Positions 18,685-26,480 are shown, counted from the stretch's first letter. The stretch: DNA of 64,000 nucleotides from Sphingomonas psychrotolerans (GCF_002796605.1 NZ_CP024923.1:186001-250000); one strand, 5' to 3'. Translations and numbers: made by a program. The notes: a model not told the origin generated them from the letters alone.

Positions 18685-19122
18685 CTACATCTCGAAGTCG
18701 ATCCGGACGCTGGCGGCGGAGCGCTCGTGCGCACCGTGATAGACCGCCTCGATATTGTTGCCGTCGGGATCGAGCAGGAAGGCGGCGTAGTAACCGGGAT
18801 GGTAATTGGGGCGCTTGCCAGGGGGGCCATTGTCCTTGCCCCCCGCGGCGAGCCCCGCCTTGTGGAAGGCGTCGACCATGGCCTCGTCCTCGGCCTGGAA
18901 GGCGAGATGGTGGCGACCGGTGAGCTTGCCGGCGGCTTCGGGGCCGTCTTTCGTCGAGACGAACAATTCGTCATACCAGAAATGGCTGTCGGCACTGCCG
19001 CCCAAGGGAATGTCGAGCACTTCGAACACCGCCTCGTAAAAAGCGCGACTGGCGGGGAGGTCGGCGACGACCAGCTGGATATGGTCGATCAGGCGGCCGC
19101 GGTGGAGTTGCATCGCTTCCAT
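18685..19122 (-). CDS. VOC (glyoxalase/bleomycin resistance fold) family protein
   Basis: A 145-residue protein from MEAMQLHRG (19122; an ATG at 19113 is the alternative). A single vicinal-oxygen-chelate module with two beta-alpha-beta-beta-beta halves: LIDHIQLVVADLPASRAFYEAVF first, then GRHHLAFQAEDEAMVDAFHKAGL and PGYYAAFLLDPDGNNIEAVYHG. The metal-ligand pattern (His in DHIQL, His in HHLAF, Glu in NIEAV) is compatible with a metal-binding dioxygenase or isomerase. Specific substrate cannot be predicted. It is convergent with nothing and stands alone between the helicase and a divergent small exported protein. Confidence 0.88.
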   Translation of the reverse strand: MEAMQLHRGRLIDHIQLVVADLPASRAFYEAVFEVLDIPLGGSADSHFWYDELFVSTKDGPEAAGKLTGRHHLAFQAEDEAMVDAFHKAGLAAGGKDNGPPGKRPNYHPGYYAAFLLDPDGNNIEAVYHGAHERSAASVRIDFEM

Positions 19123-19235
19123 GACTGCGAAAACTTGCAGCACGCGTGGGCGGTTCCTGCACATTGTCGCATTAATGAGGCGTTCAGTCGTGGAGGAAGA
19201 AGTTCGCGCATCGGCTTGGAAGGGGGAATTGTCGC

Positions 19236-19631
19236 ATGCGTCTGCTCGTGATCGCAAGTTTCGCCTTGGTGGTGGGGGTGCCGGCTTCGGCGCAGATCGC
19301 GGGATCGATGCGCGGGCTTTCGGGAAGTCCGTCGATCCGCGGGGACATCCGCTTGCCCAAGCCCGCCGGGCCGGGACTGGTACACAGCACTTCGGTGGCG
19401 CGTGAGGTTCGCGATATTCGCAGCGACATCGAGGCCGGCCGGAAAGCGGGCCAGCTCAGCCGAAGCGAAGCGCGGGCGCTGCGGCGGGAGGGCCATCGGA
19501 TCGAATCGATGCGCGCGCGCTATTCCCAGGGCGGCTACACCGAAGCCGAGGTTGCGCTGCTGCGGAGCCGGACCGAGGCGCTACGCAGCGCAGTGGTGGC
19601 GAAGCGCAGTCAGGGACTGTCGGGCAATTGA
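19236..19631 (+). CDS. small exported protein of unknown function
   Basis: A 131-residue protein with a signal peptide (MRLLVIASFALVVGVPASAQ, cleavage about residue 19-20). The mature part is basic and mostly helical, with charged heptad-like stretches (VREVRDIRSDIEAGRKAGQ, SEARALRREGHRIESMRAR). A purine-rich ribosome-binding site (GGAAGGGGGAA) lies upstream. No known domain recognised. It converges on the flavoprotein gene with a 3-bp gap. Confidence 0.7.
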   Translation: MRLLVIASFALVVGVPASAQIAGSMRGLSGSPSIRGDIRLPKPAGPGLVHSTSVAREVRDIRSDIEAGRKAGQLSRSEARALRREGHRIESMRARYSQGGYTEAEVALLRSRTEALRSAVVAKRSQGLSGN

Positions 19632-19634
19632 CCC

Positions 19635-20795
19635 TCAGAGCACCTGCGCGGCGGCCCAGCCGCTCGCCCATGCCCATTGGAAATTATAGCCGCCGAGCCA
19701 GCCGGTGACGTCGACTGCCTCGCCGATCGCGTAGAGCCCGGGGACCTTGCGCGCTTCCATCGTCTGCGACGAGAGCTCGGCGGTGCTGATCCCGCCGATC
19801 GTGACTTCGGCCTTGGCGAAGCCTTCGCTGCCGTTGGGGAGGAACGGCCAGCCGGCGAGGCGGCGTTCGGCCTCCTGCAGCTTGCGGTCGGGCAGGTTGG
19901 CGAGCTCGCCGGGGAGGGCGAGCTGCTCGGCCAGCGTCTCGGCGAGGCGGCCGGGAAGCGCGTCGGCAAGGGTTTTGCGCAGGGTCGTGCGGGGGTTGGC
20001 GCGTTTCGCCTCGGCCAGCCAGTTCGCGGGCCGGCCGGGGAGGAAATCGATCTGGATCGGCTCGCCGTGGCGCCAATAGCTCGAGATCTGGAGGATCGCC
20101 GGACCCGAGAGGCCGCGATGGGTGAAGAGCGCGGCTTCGGGGAAGGCGGCCTTGCCGGCGCGGGCGATCACGTCGGTCGCGACGCCGGAGAGTTCGCGGA
20201 ACAGCGCCTGATCGGGCGGCAAAGTGAGCGGGACGAGCGCGGGGCGGGGCTCGACCACCTTGAGCCCGAAGCGGCGGGCGAGGTCATAAGCGAAGCCGGT
20301 GGCGCCCATTTTGGGGATCGAAGGGCCGCCGGTGGCGATCACCAAAGCGGGCGCTGCATCCGCGCCGACCGTGTAGCGGCCGTCGGCGTGATCGATCGCG
20401 CCCACGCTGCGCCCGGTGCGGATCTCGACCTGGCCCTGCGCGCATTCGTAGAGGAGCAGGTCGACGATCTGGCGCGCCGGGCCGTCGCAGAAGAGCTGGC
20501 CGAGCGTCTTTTCGTGCCATGCGATGCCGTGGCGCTCGACCAGAGCGAGGAAATCCTGCGCGGTGTAGCGGCCGAGCGCCGACTTGGCGAAATGCGGGTT
20601 GGCCGAGAGATAGCGGTCGGGCGCGGTGTGGATATTGGTGAAGTTGCAGCGCCCGCCGCCCGAGATCAGGATCTTCTTGCCGACCTCGCTCGCGTGATCG
20701 AGCAGCAGCACCCGGCGGCCGCGTTGGCCGGCGACCGCGGCGCACATCAGGCCGGCGGCGCCGGCGCCGAGGATGATCGCGTCATATTGGGGCAT
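19635..20795 (-). CDS. NAD(P)/FAD-dependent oxidoreductase, HI0933/YhiN (BaiN-like) family
   Basis: A 386-residue flavoprotein. The N-terminal dinucleotide-binding motif AIILGAGAAGLMCAAVAG is followed by the family signature GKKILISGGGRCNFTN, the middle ATGGPSIPKMGATGFAYDLA segment and the C-terminal FAD contact GLYAIGEAVDVTGWLGGYNF. Length is typical of the family (about 390-400). Members are soluble flavoproteins of mostly unknown substrate; BaiN of gut clostridia reduces bile-acid intermediates, which need not apply here. Single gene, no evident operon. Confidence 0.92.
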   Translation of the reverse strand: MPQYDAIILGAGAAGLMCAAVAGQRGRRVLLLDHASEVGKKILISGGGRCNFTNIHTAPDRYLSANPHFAKSALGRYTAQDFLALVERHGIAWHEKTLGQLFCDGPARQIVDLLLYECAQGQVEIRTGRSVGAIDHADGRYTVGADAAPALVIATGGPSIPKMGATGFAYDLARRFGLKVVEPRPALVPLTLPPDQALFRELSGVATDVIARAGKAAFPEAALFTHRGLSGPAILQISSYWRHGEPIQIDFLPGRPANWLAEAKRANPRTTLRKTLADALPGRLAETLAEQLALPGELANLPDRKLQEAERRLAGWPFLPNGSEGFAKAEVTIGGISTAELSSQTMEARKVPGLYAIGEAVDVTGWLGGYNFQWAWASGWAAAQVL

Positions 20796-20961
20796 GATCG
20801 GGCGTTAGACGCGGGGGAGGGATTCGTCACCCCCGTGGAAGGCCGCGCGGACTCGACCCGAAGCGGTCCTTCGTCCAATCGGCTTGGGAGCGTCCGCCTT
20901 CGCACTGCGTTCGTGGCGACGGCGCATCACAAGAAAACGCGCCATGGAGAATGGGTGCCGA

Positions 20962-21579
20962 ATGCGTGAACTAGTCCCTGCCTGGTTTCGGGCGACCGTC
21001 CTCCCGGCCTTCTTGCCGGCCGCGCTTTTCGCCGGGCTGTCGGCGAGCGCGCCTGCGTCCGCTCAGGACTATCCCGCGCGGAATGTGGGCGGCTGGACGG
21101 TGGCGGCAAGCAAGGACGCACGGGGCTGTTTCCTGACGAGAACCTACGCGGGAACCGGGGAAACGACGCTGCTTCTCGGCCTCGACGTGGATGGCGGCAA
21201 CCGCGTCTCGGTGCTGAACGACAATTGGTCGATCAAGCCGAAGGCGCGGTGGAAGCTGACCTTCAAGCTCACCAGTGGCGGCTATTCCGACCACCCGGTC
21301 GTCGGAATGGCGTCGGACGGGAAGAAGGGGTTCGTCACCACCTTCGATGCGAAATTCCCTTCCCATTTCGCCGGGTCGAAGGCGATGCACATCTATCGCG
21401 GCAAGGTGCCGGTCGAGCAGCTGACTCTCGACGGGAGTGGCGCGGCGATCGCCGAGCTGCGCCGCTGCGTCGGCATGCACGCGGCGACACCCGCGACCGG
21501 CGTACGCGGGAAGGAGCGGTCCGACCGGATCCCGAGGGACCCGTTTGCACCCGACGCCCGGCGCCGGTCAGGGGAATAG
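20962..21579 (+). CDS. exported protein of unknown function
   Basis: About 205 residues from MRELVPAWFR (20962; ATG 20944 adds six residues). The signal peptide has a hydrophobic core FLPAALFAGLSAS and likely cleavage after ASAQ. The mature part looks beta-rich (GGWTVAASKDARGCFLTR, TTLLLGLDVDGGNRVS, WKLTFKLTSGGYSDHPVVG) and ends in a basic tail. The GGWTVAAS...GCF opening recalls small periplasmic single-domain proteins in sphingomonads, but I do not know a family function. Isolated gene. Confidence 0.7.
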   Translation: MRELVPAWFRATVLPAFLPAALFAGLSASAPASAQDYPARNVGGWTVAASKDARGCFLTRTYAGTGETTLLLGLDVDGGNRVSVLNDNWSIKPKARWKLTFKLTSGGYSDHPVVGMASDGKKGFVTTFDAKFPSHFAGSKAMHIYRGKVPVEQLTLDGSGAAIAELRRCVGMHAATPATGVRGKERSDRIPRDPFAPDARRRSGE

Positions 21580-22006
21580 GCCGTAGACTGGCGAACGAGG
21601 AATGGCCGACGTGGGTGGGTTTACGACAGTCGGCTTTTGGGCGACGAACCGCAAAAAGCAGACTCTGGGACAAACAACGGCCTGGGCAGCCAGGCCCCAA
21701 CTTTCCGATGTTCAGGCGCTCCAACGCTCCTTTGAAATGCGTTGGAAGGACGCTCCCCGACGGCATCGACGTGACAGGTGGAGGTGTTAATTCGCAGGCC
21801 TGGTTCGCCGGCGTGCCGGCCCGCATCGCCCAGCATCCCGCGCAAATGATCGAAGAGCTGCTGCCACGGCATCGGCGGTGGGGTGCCGCACCGGCGCAGG
21901 CAGAGTGATGCTTCGGGCATCATCCGGAAGTCTGCGGATATCATACTTCAAGTGCGCGCCTTGACACAAAGTTCGACTTTCCAGGCGTGCATGGAGCTCT
22001 GAGGAA
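21580..22006. other. intergenic region with transposase scar
   Basis: No intact gene. 21580-21794 shows nothing I can name; 21795-21908 encodes the tail of an IS66-type transposase; 21909-22006 leads into the HxlR promoter region. Confidence 0.55.
21795..21908 (+). mobile_element. remnant of an IS66-family transposase (C-terminal tail)
   Basis: The frame reads QAWFAGVPARIAQHPAQMI followed by EELLPRHRRWG and then a stop. This matches the conserved C-terminus of IS66 TnpC transposases, usually of the form WL..VLARI..HP..R..ELLPWNW. Only about 35 residues remain; no upstream transposase domain or terminal repeats are seen. It marks an old insertion-sequence event next to the HxlR/OYE pair. Confidence 0.7.
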
Positions 22007-22028
22007 CTAAGTTTACATGTTACACTAG
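22007..22028. promoter_or_regulatory. candidate HxlR operator upstream of its own gene
   Basis: An imperfect palindrome CTAAGTTTACA-TGTTACACTAG. Its left half matches 9 of 11 bases with the left half of the palindrome before the OYE gene (22550-22560). It overlaps TACACT (22021-22026), a plausible -10. Autoregulation by the HxlR protein is inferred. Confidence 0.5.
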
Positions 22029-22051
22029 CATGCCTCAGGCGCTAACTTTGG

Positions 22052-22483
22052 ATGAGATATCAGATGCACGCCGTCATTGAATTGGATCCGACCTGCTTCT
22101 CGTCGGACTGCCCGAGCCGGGGCCTCTTCGATCAGATCGCCGACAAATGGTCGGCGATGGTGCTGGTGGTTCTGTCCGGCAAGCCGCATCGGTTTAACCT
22201 GATTCGCAGGCGACTGGAGGGCGTTAGCCAGAAGGCGCTGACACAATGTCTGCGCAGGCTTGAGCGCAACGGGTTGATCACCCGTCGCGTCGTTTCCCTG
22301 TCACCGGTAGCCGTAGAGTACGAGATCACCGCGCTGGGCCGTACTCTGCAAAAGCCGCTCGGCGAGTTGCACCAGTGGACGCTGGATAATCTCTCGGACG
22401 TCAATGCGGCACGCGAAGCCTTCGACGCTCGACAATCGGACGACGCCTTCGGTGGCGTTCAGCTGGGGAAACGCTCGGATTAA
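22052..22483 (+). CDS. HxlR-family winged-helix regulator
   Basis: A 143-residue protein (MRYQMHAVIE; ATG at 22064 also possible). The HxlR signature is clear: a near-N-terminal Cys (CPSRGLFDQIADKWSAMVL), the wing/helix FNLIRRRLEGVSQKALTQCLRRLERNGLITR, and VEYEITALGRTL. HxlR proteins often sense electrophiles or oxidants through that N-terminal Cys and control nearby reductases. Here the next gene is an Old Yellow Enzyme, a reductase of electrophilic enones, with a matching candidate operator in front of it. Base composition is slightly less GC-rich than its surroundings and an IS66 scar lies upstream, so the pair may have been acquired together. Confidence 0.93.
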   Translation: MRYQMHAVIELDPTCFSSDCPSRGLFDQIADKWSAMVLVVLSGKPHRFNLIRRRLEGVSQKALTQCLRRLERNGLITRRVVSLSPVAVEYEITALGRTLQKPLGELHQWTLDNLSDVNAAREAFDARQSDDAFGGVQLGKRSD

Positions 22484-22549
22484 GCCTCGGCAAGTCGAGT
22501 GGCAGGTTTCCTCAACCCTACCAAGGCGACCAGCGGTGCCTAATTGACG

Positions 22550-22572
22550 CTAGGTCTACAATATATACCTAG
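22550..22572. promoter_or_regulatory. candidate HxlR operator/promoter of the OYE gene
   Basis: The inverted repeat CTAGGT-N11-ACCTAG (22550-22555 and 22567-22572) lies directly behind TTGACG (22544-22549), a good -35 hexamer, and 25 bp before the OYE start codon. Its left half resembles the palindrome in front of the HxlR gene. A repressor bound here would block transcription. Confidence 0.55.
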
Positions 22573-22597
22573 GCATCCAGACTTACTGGAGTGTCAA

Positions 22598-23665
22598 ATG
22601 AGCGATCTGAAACTGCTGACCCCGCTGAAGACCGACACGTTCGAATTCAGAAATCGCGTCTTCATGGCTCCCATGACGAGGGGCAGGTCGCCCGACCGCT
22701 TGGCGAACGATCTCACCGTGCGCTACTACGCCCAACGCGCCACAGCGGGCCTTATCATCTCGGAAGGCACGCAGATCAGCGAGCAAGCGATCGGCTGGAT
22801 GAATACACCCGGGATCCACACCGCCGAACAGATCGACGGATGGCGAAAGGTCACCCGGGCCGTGCACGACGCCGGCGGCCTGATCTTCGCTCAACTTTGG
22901 CACACGGGGCGCGCGTCTCATCCGGACTTCCATGGCGGAGGCCTGCCTGTCGCGCCGTCGGCGGTGCCCTTCAACAGCCAAGCCTTCACACCCGAGGGGC
23001 CGAAGCCGGCCGTCACCCCCCGGGCCATGACCCTTGAAGAGATCCACAGCACGATCCTGGACTATGAGGCCGCCGCGCGCGCAGCGAAGGCCGCCGGTTT
23101 CGACGGCGTGGAGGTGCATGGTGCCAATGGCTATCTGCCGGCCCAGTTCCTCGAAGACGGACCCAACAAGAGAACCGACGCCTATGGCGGGCCTATCGAA
23201 AACCGCGCCCGTTTCCTGCTCGAAGCGACCGACGCTGCCATCCGGGTCTTTGGCCCGTCCCGCGTATCGGTCAGGCTTTCGCCCCGGATTCCTTATAACG
23301 ACATGGGCGATAGCAACCTGGAAGGCACGTACATGTTTGCCGTCGAGGCTCTCGAGGCCAAGAAGGTGGGATTGCTTCACTTCATGGAACCGGCCCAGCT
23401 TCCCGATGGTCTCAAGCGGCTGGCGCCCGAAGCGAGAAAGCGGTTCTCCGGCCTGTTCATCGTGAACGTCGGATATGACAGAGAGAGTGGCGAACGGGCG
23501 GTCATGACGGATCTAGCTGACGCAGTGACCTTCGGAACGCTCTTCATCAGCAACCCTGATCTCCCCGAACGCTTCCGTCGCAGCGCCGCCTTGGCGCCGT
23601 CCGAGCCATCCAGCTACTACGTGGGCGACGAGCAAGGCTACACAGACTACCCGCCCCTCGGCTGA
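22598..23665 (+). CDS. Old Yellow Enzyme-type alkene reductase
   Basis: A 355-residue FMN-dependent ene-reductase. Start at MSDLKLLTPLK with GGAG six bases upstream. Family landmarks: FMN-binding PMTRGRSP, EGTQISEQAIGW, AQLWHTGRASHPDF and the active-site HGANGYLPAQFLEDGPNKRTD with its His-X-X-Asn pair and Tyr proton donor, then TDAYGG and IENRARFLLEA. It reduces activated C=C bonds in enals, enones, maleimides or nitro compounds using NAD(P)H. It is most likely controlled by the HxlR protein encoded just upstream. The NemA/xenobiotic-reductase subgroup is the best fit; the true substrate is unknown. Confidence 0.94.
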   Translation: MSDLKLLTPLKTDTFEFRNRVFMAPMTRGRSPDRLANDLTVRYYAQRATAGLIISEGTQISEQAIGWMNTPGIHTAEQIDGWRKVTRAVHDAGGLIFAQLWHTGRASHPDFHGGGLPVAPSAVPFNSQAFTPEGPKPAVTPRAMTLEEIHSTILDYEAAARAAKAAGFDGVEVHGANGYLPAQFLEDGPNKRTDAYGGPIENRARFLLEATDAAIRVFGPSRVSVRLSPRIPYNDMGDSNLEGTYMFAVEALEAKKVGLLHFMEPAQLPDGLKRLAPEARKRFSGLFIVNVGYDRESGERAVMTDLADAVTFGTLFISNPDLPERFRRSAALAPSEPSSYYVGDEQGYTDYPPLG

Positions 23666-24000
23666 GGCTTTCCGCCCAGGCTTCATTCGCGATCCCGTCG
23701 CCCTCTTCAAAGACTAGAGAAAGAGAGCGGCGGGATAGAGATTTTCACCACCCTTGTTCCGCTGCCCACCCCACCCGGAAGATGTCCGTTTTGGGGACAG
23801 GCCGTTTTTGCGCTGGAACGGCTGACATCGGAGCGAAAGCGGCCGCGTCGTTGTACAAGTTCACGCCCCCCGGGCGCCGGCAGCAGTCCTGCCGGCATCC
23901 ATTGACCCGAGAAGATGCACAGCCGGACAGAATCCGGATTGTTGGAACCCGAGAGGTGAGCTTGGATCGGTGGGCTTGGTTAATAGTTGAAAGAAAAAAC
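23666..24000. other. 335-bp intergenic region
   Basis: No gene supported. It holds one hairpin with an 8-bp GCCGGCAG/CTGCCGGC stem (23876-23883 with 23889-23896) without a T-run. It must include the promoter of the downstream lipoprotein. Confidence 0.4.
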
Positions 24001-24306
24001 ATGTCGCATTCAGTGAGTAAGCTCGTTCCCGCAGTGCTTTTGATTGGTGCGGTCGGCCTCGGTGGCTGCGCGTCCAAGTCCTTCGTCCGGGAGCAGATCG
24101 CGCCGGTCAGCCAGCGCGTCGATGCGCTCGAGTCACGGCTGCAGGAGACCGACGGCACCGCCAAGGCGGCACTGGCAGAGGCGCAGGCTGCATCCGGCCT
24201 GGCGCAGCAGCATGGCCAGCGGCTCGACCAGCTCAATGGCCGTGTGGATGGTGTCGAGCAGCGGTTGCAGGCGCAGGAGAAGCGCGGAAAGTCGCCGCGC
24301 AATTGA
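24001..24306 (+). CDS. small coiled-coil outer-membrane lipoprotein (Lpp-like)
   Basis: A 101-residue protein. The signal sequence ends in a lipobox GLGGC, so Cys at about residue 23 should be lipidated. The mature chain is an alpha-helical coiled coil (VSQRVDALESRLQETDG, AALAEAQAASGLAQQHGQRL, LNGRVDGVEQRLQAQEKRG) with a basic end (KRGKSPRN) that could contact peptidoglycan. It resembles Lpp-like alanine-zipper lipoproteins in build but not closely in sequence. An L,D-transpeptidase-like gene follows on the same strand, which is suggestive because such enzymes can attach Lpp-type proteins to peptidoglycan. Confidence 0.75.
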   Translation: MSHSVSKLVPAVLLIGAVGLGGCASKSFVREQIAPVSQRVDALESRLQETDGTAKAALAEAQAASGLAQQHGQRLDQLNGRVDGVEQRLQAQEKRGKSPRN

Positions 24307-24384
24307 GGCCGCAAGCCTGAATGCTGATATTCCCGGCGCTCGCTCCTGGGGGCGAGCGCCACTGCCGGTCGAGCGCTTGAATCA

Positions 24385-25044
24385 ATGATCAACCTGTTTC
24401 TGGCGCTTGCCGGGCTTGCGAGCGTTTCGCCGGCCGCGGAGGTCCGGCCATCCGCGGCGGCGCAGCCCGCGGCTGAAATCACGCCTTCGGAGGCGGCTGT
24501 CCGGGTTGCCGACTGGATCGCCGCGTCGGGGGATAACCGCGCGCTGCCCTATATCATCGTCGACAAGGCGAATGCTTCGCTGTTTCTGTTCGACCGCAAG
24601 GGCAAGCCGCTGGGCAAGGTGCCGGTGCTGATCGGCGTCGCCACCGGGGATGATGCCAGCCCCGGCGTGGGCAGCAAGAATCTCGCCGAGATCGGCCCGG
24701 CGGAAAAGACGACGCCGGCCGGGCGCTTCCTGGCCAAATATGGCCTCGCCGCCGGGCGCAAGCGGGTCCTCTGGGTCGATTATGCCACGTCCGTGGCGCT
24801 TCACCCGATCCCCGGTAGCGCCAGCGCGAAGGAGCGTCGCCGCCAGCGGATGCTGTCGCCGACCCCGGACGACAACCGCATCACCTTTGGCTGCATCAAC
24901 GTGCCCGGCGCCTTTTACAGCAAGACCGTGCGTCCGCTTTTCCAGAAAAAGGGTGGCTATGTTTACGTGTTGCCCGACACGAGGCCGCTGGAAGCGGTTT
25001 TCCCCCGATTGCGGGTTCAGGCTTTGAGCAACGCCACACCCTGA
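24385..25044 (+). CDS. L,D-transpeptidase-like (YkuD) protein with atypical active site
   Basis: A 219-residue exported protein (short hydrophobic N-terminus MINLFLALAGLASVS). The YkuD core is visible: PYIIVDKANASLFLFDRKGK, the His140-containing VALHPIPGSASAKE, and Cys170 in RITFGCINVP. Canonical enzymes have S/T-H-G-C; here the His of that motif is Phe, although Cys170, the following Asn-type position and the distant His are kept. It may therefore be a low-activity or variant cross-linking enzyme, or act on an unusual substrate. It follows the coiled-coil lipoprotein gene by 78 bp on the same strand. Confidence 0.8.
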   Translation: MINLFLALAGLASVSPAAEVRPSAAAQPAAEITPSEAAVRVADWIAASGDNRALPYIIVDKANASLFLFDRKGKPLGKVPVLIGVATGDDASPGVGSKNLAEIGPAEKTTPAGRFLAKYGLAAGRKRVLWVDYATSVALHPIPGSASAKERRRQRMLSPTPDDNRITFGCINVPGAFYSKTVRPLFQKKGGYVYVLPDTRPLEAVFPRLRVQALSNATP

Positions 25045-25093
25045 CGGCGATTTGTCCAGGGCCGACGGCCTTCCGACGCGCGAACGAACGAAA

Positions 25094-25273
25094 CTAGTGC
25101 AGCTTGGCGATGCTCAGTCCGTCGAGCTTGGCGCGTTCCTTGACCGATTCCTCGCTGCGGGTCAGCGCCTTGGCGATCGCGCGCAGCGGCATGCCCTTCT
25201 TGGCGAGGGTGTGCAGCTTCTGGATCTCGTCGGTCCGCCACGGCTGGCGGTGACGTTCGAAACGCTCGGACAT
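25094..25273 (-). CDS. 59-residue helix-turn-helix-like (SANT/Myb-type) protein
   Basis: The start at 25273 has GGAG nine bases upstream. The small basic protein has WRTDEIQKLHTLAKKGMPLR followed by AIAKALTRSEESVKERAKL, a three-helix pattern resembling homeodomain-like or SANT DNA-binding units and the N-terminal part of GcrA. The Ser-rich turn (RSEES) is typical of the recognition-helix region. It is likely a small DNA-binding protein; targets unknown. Confidence 0.65.
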   Translation of the reverse strand: MSERFERHRQPWRTDEIQKLHTLAKKGMPLRAIAKALTRSEESVKERAKLDGLSIAKLH

Positions 25274-25500
25274 TTTCGTCTCCTGTTCGGTTCGCGCAAT
25301 GCCAGCCCGGCGAGGCTCTGACCATGAAGATTTCTGTGGAAAAGACGGGCGACGAGGGGCCGGGAGCGGCCCGCGGCATGCGGATCGGGCAGGTGGCCGG
25401 GCTCGGCGAGTCGGCGCGCCGGCACTGTCACTCGCCCGGGCTTGCCGCGTTTGTGCCCGGCCGGGACCCGGTTTGGTCGCCTGACGCCGGCGCAAAGAAA
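25274..25500. other. non-coding stretch upstream of the 59-aa gene
   Basis: About 227 bp without a supported gene; an open frame through it crosses the SWIB terminator and lacks a ribosome-binding site. Confidence 0.4.
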
Positions 25501-25531
25501 CGGGGCGGGGCTCTTTTCGAGACCCGCCCCG
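25501..25531 (-). terminator. rho-independent terminator of the SWIB gene
   Basis: A long stem CGGGGCGGG/CCCGCCCCG (25501-25509 with 25523-25531), extended inward by CTC/GAG, with the T-rich side TTTCTTT reading on the minus strand. It lies 43 bp past the SWIB stop codon. Confidence 0.8.
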
Positions 25532-25573
25532 CATTGTGTTCGTCCGGCGCGCCGGCCCTGGCCGGCGGCAGCC

Positions 25574-25843
25574 TTACTTGACGTGCTTCGAGATGTGCTT
25601 GTTCATTTCGAACATCGTCACCTTCTTGGTGCCGAAGATTTTCTCGAGCTTGTCGTCCGCCAAAATTTCCCGCTTGTTTTCAGGGTTTTGGAGGTTGTTC
25701 TTCTTGATGTGATCCCACATCTTGCTGACGATCTCGCTGCGGGGCAGGTCGGCGGTGCCGACGATCGCGGCCAGCTCCGGCGAGGGCGTCACCGGCTTTG
25801 CGATGCCACCACGTGCTCCGCCAGCTGCTTTAGTTTCGGCCAT
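25574..25843 (-). CDS. SWIB/MDM2 domain protein
   Basis: An 89-residue protein from MAETKAAGG with AGGAGAAGAG upstream. Nearly the whole chain is a SWIB domain: VTPSPELAAIVGTADLPRSE, IVSKMWDHIKKNNLQNPENK, REILADDKLEKIFGTKKVTM, FEMNKHISKHVK. SWIB proteins occur in chlamydiae, plants and some alphaproteobacteria and may bind DNA or topoisomerase; a bacterial function is not established. It is followed by its own terminator and preceded by the DUF2945 gene on the same strand. Confidence 0.9.
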   Translation of the reverse strand: MAETKAAGGARGGIAKPVTPSPELAAIVGTADLPRSEIVSKMWDHIKKNNLQNPENKREILADDKLEKIFGTKKVTMFEMNKHISKHVK

Positions 25844-25875
25844 TCTCTCTTCTCCTGTTCGCACCCGTTTCCGGG

Positions 25876-26088
25876 CTATTCCTTCGTCAGCGCCGCGGGC
25901 TTGTGCGAAGCCTTCCCGCCGTTGTCGCTCTCGACGATGTACTGTGGTTCGTGCCGGGATGCACGCACCTGACCCCCTTTGATATGGGTATCGTGCGTCT
26001 GTCTAGAGAGCAGTTTGCCTTGCGCGGTGCCTCCGGGCGATTTCCAGCCGACCCGATCGCCCTTCTTCAGATGCTCCGCCACCGCCAT
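25876..26088 (-). CDS. DUF2945 (TUDOR-like) small protein
   Basis: A 70-residue protein from MAVAEHLKKGDRVGWKSPGG with GGGGAG upstream. The sequence fits DUF2945, annotated as a hypervirulence-associated TUDOR-like domain: GDRVGWKSPGGTAQGKL, KGGQVRASRHEPQYIVESDN, HKPAALTKE. It starts an apparent two-gene unit with the SWIB gene 32 bp downstream. Both encode small folds that in eukaryotes are chromatin-associated; functional linkage is speculative. Confidence 0.85.
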   Translation of the reverse strand: MAVAEHLKKGDRVGWKSPGGTAQGKLLSRQTHDTHIKGGQVRASRHEPQYIVESDNGGKASHKPAALTKE

Positions 26089-26251
26089 TGCTCCCCTTCT
26101 CACAGGTTAAGCGCTGGGGAACGGGCGCGGTTGCATGCGACGGGCGCTTCGTCTCGCCGCAGGTTCGGCTCGGCGGAAACGCGCGCGGCGGGGATGATGG
26201 CCGCGGCCGCGATGCCATGCTATCAGCCGGCGATCGCGCGGGAGGGACGGA

Positions 26252-26476
26252 ATGCGGTTGCTGGTTTTGGGTGGATTGCTGGTGCTGGCCGGATGCGGCG
26301 GTGGTGGAACCACCGGCACCAATTACTCGGATCCGCCCCCCATGGCGGATATCGTCGCGACGCCGACGCCCAAAGCGAGCGCCTCGCCCACGCCGGAGGC
26401 GGCTGCCGTCGAGAACCAGACCGCAGTGGAGAATGCCGCAGAATTGGTCGAAGCGCCGGACAACGCCGTCGAATAA
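26252..26476 (+). CDS. small lipoprotein
   Basis: A 74-residue protein with a textbook lipoprotein signal (MRLLVLGGLLVLAGC; Cys15 lipidated) and a strong GGGAGGGACGG ribosome-binding site. The rest is disordered: a Gly stretch, then Pro/Thr/Ala-rich (ATPTPKASASPTPEAAA) and an acidic end (NAAELVEAPDNAVE). No domain recognised; probably an envelope component of unknown role. Convergent with the BLUF gene with 4 bp between. Confidence 0.75.
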   Translation: MRLLVLGGLLVLAGCGGGGTTGTNYSDPPPMADIVATPTPKASASPTPEAAAVENQTAVENAAELVEAPDNAVE

Positions 26477-26480
26477 GCGG

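Noticed and set aside
25324..25581. An 85-codon plus-strand frame upstream of the SWIB gene's 3' end
   Set aside because: It runs through the SWIB terminator hairpin, has no ribosome-binding site and no recognisable features.
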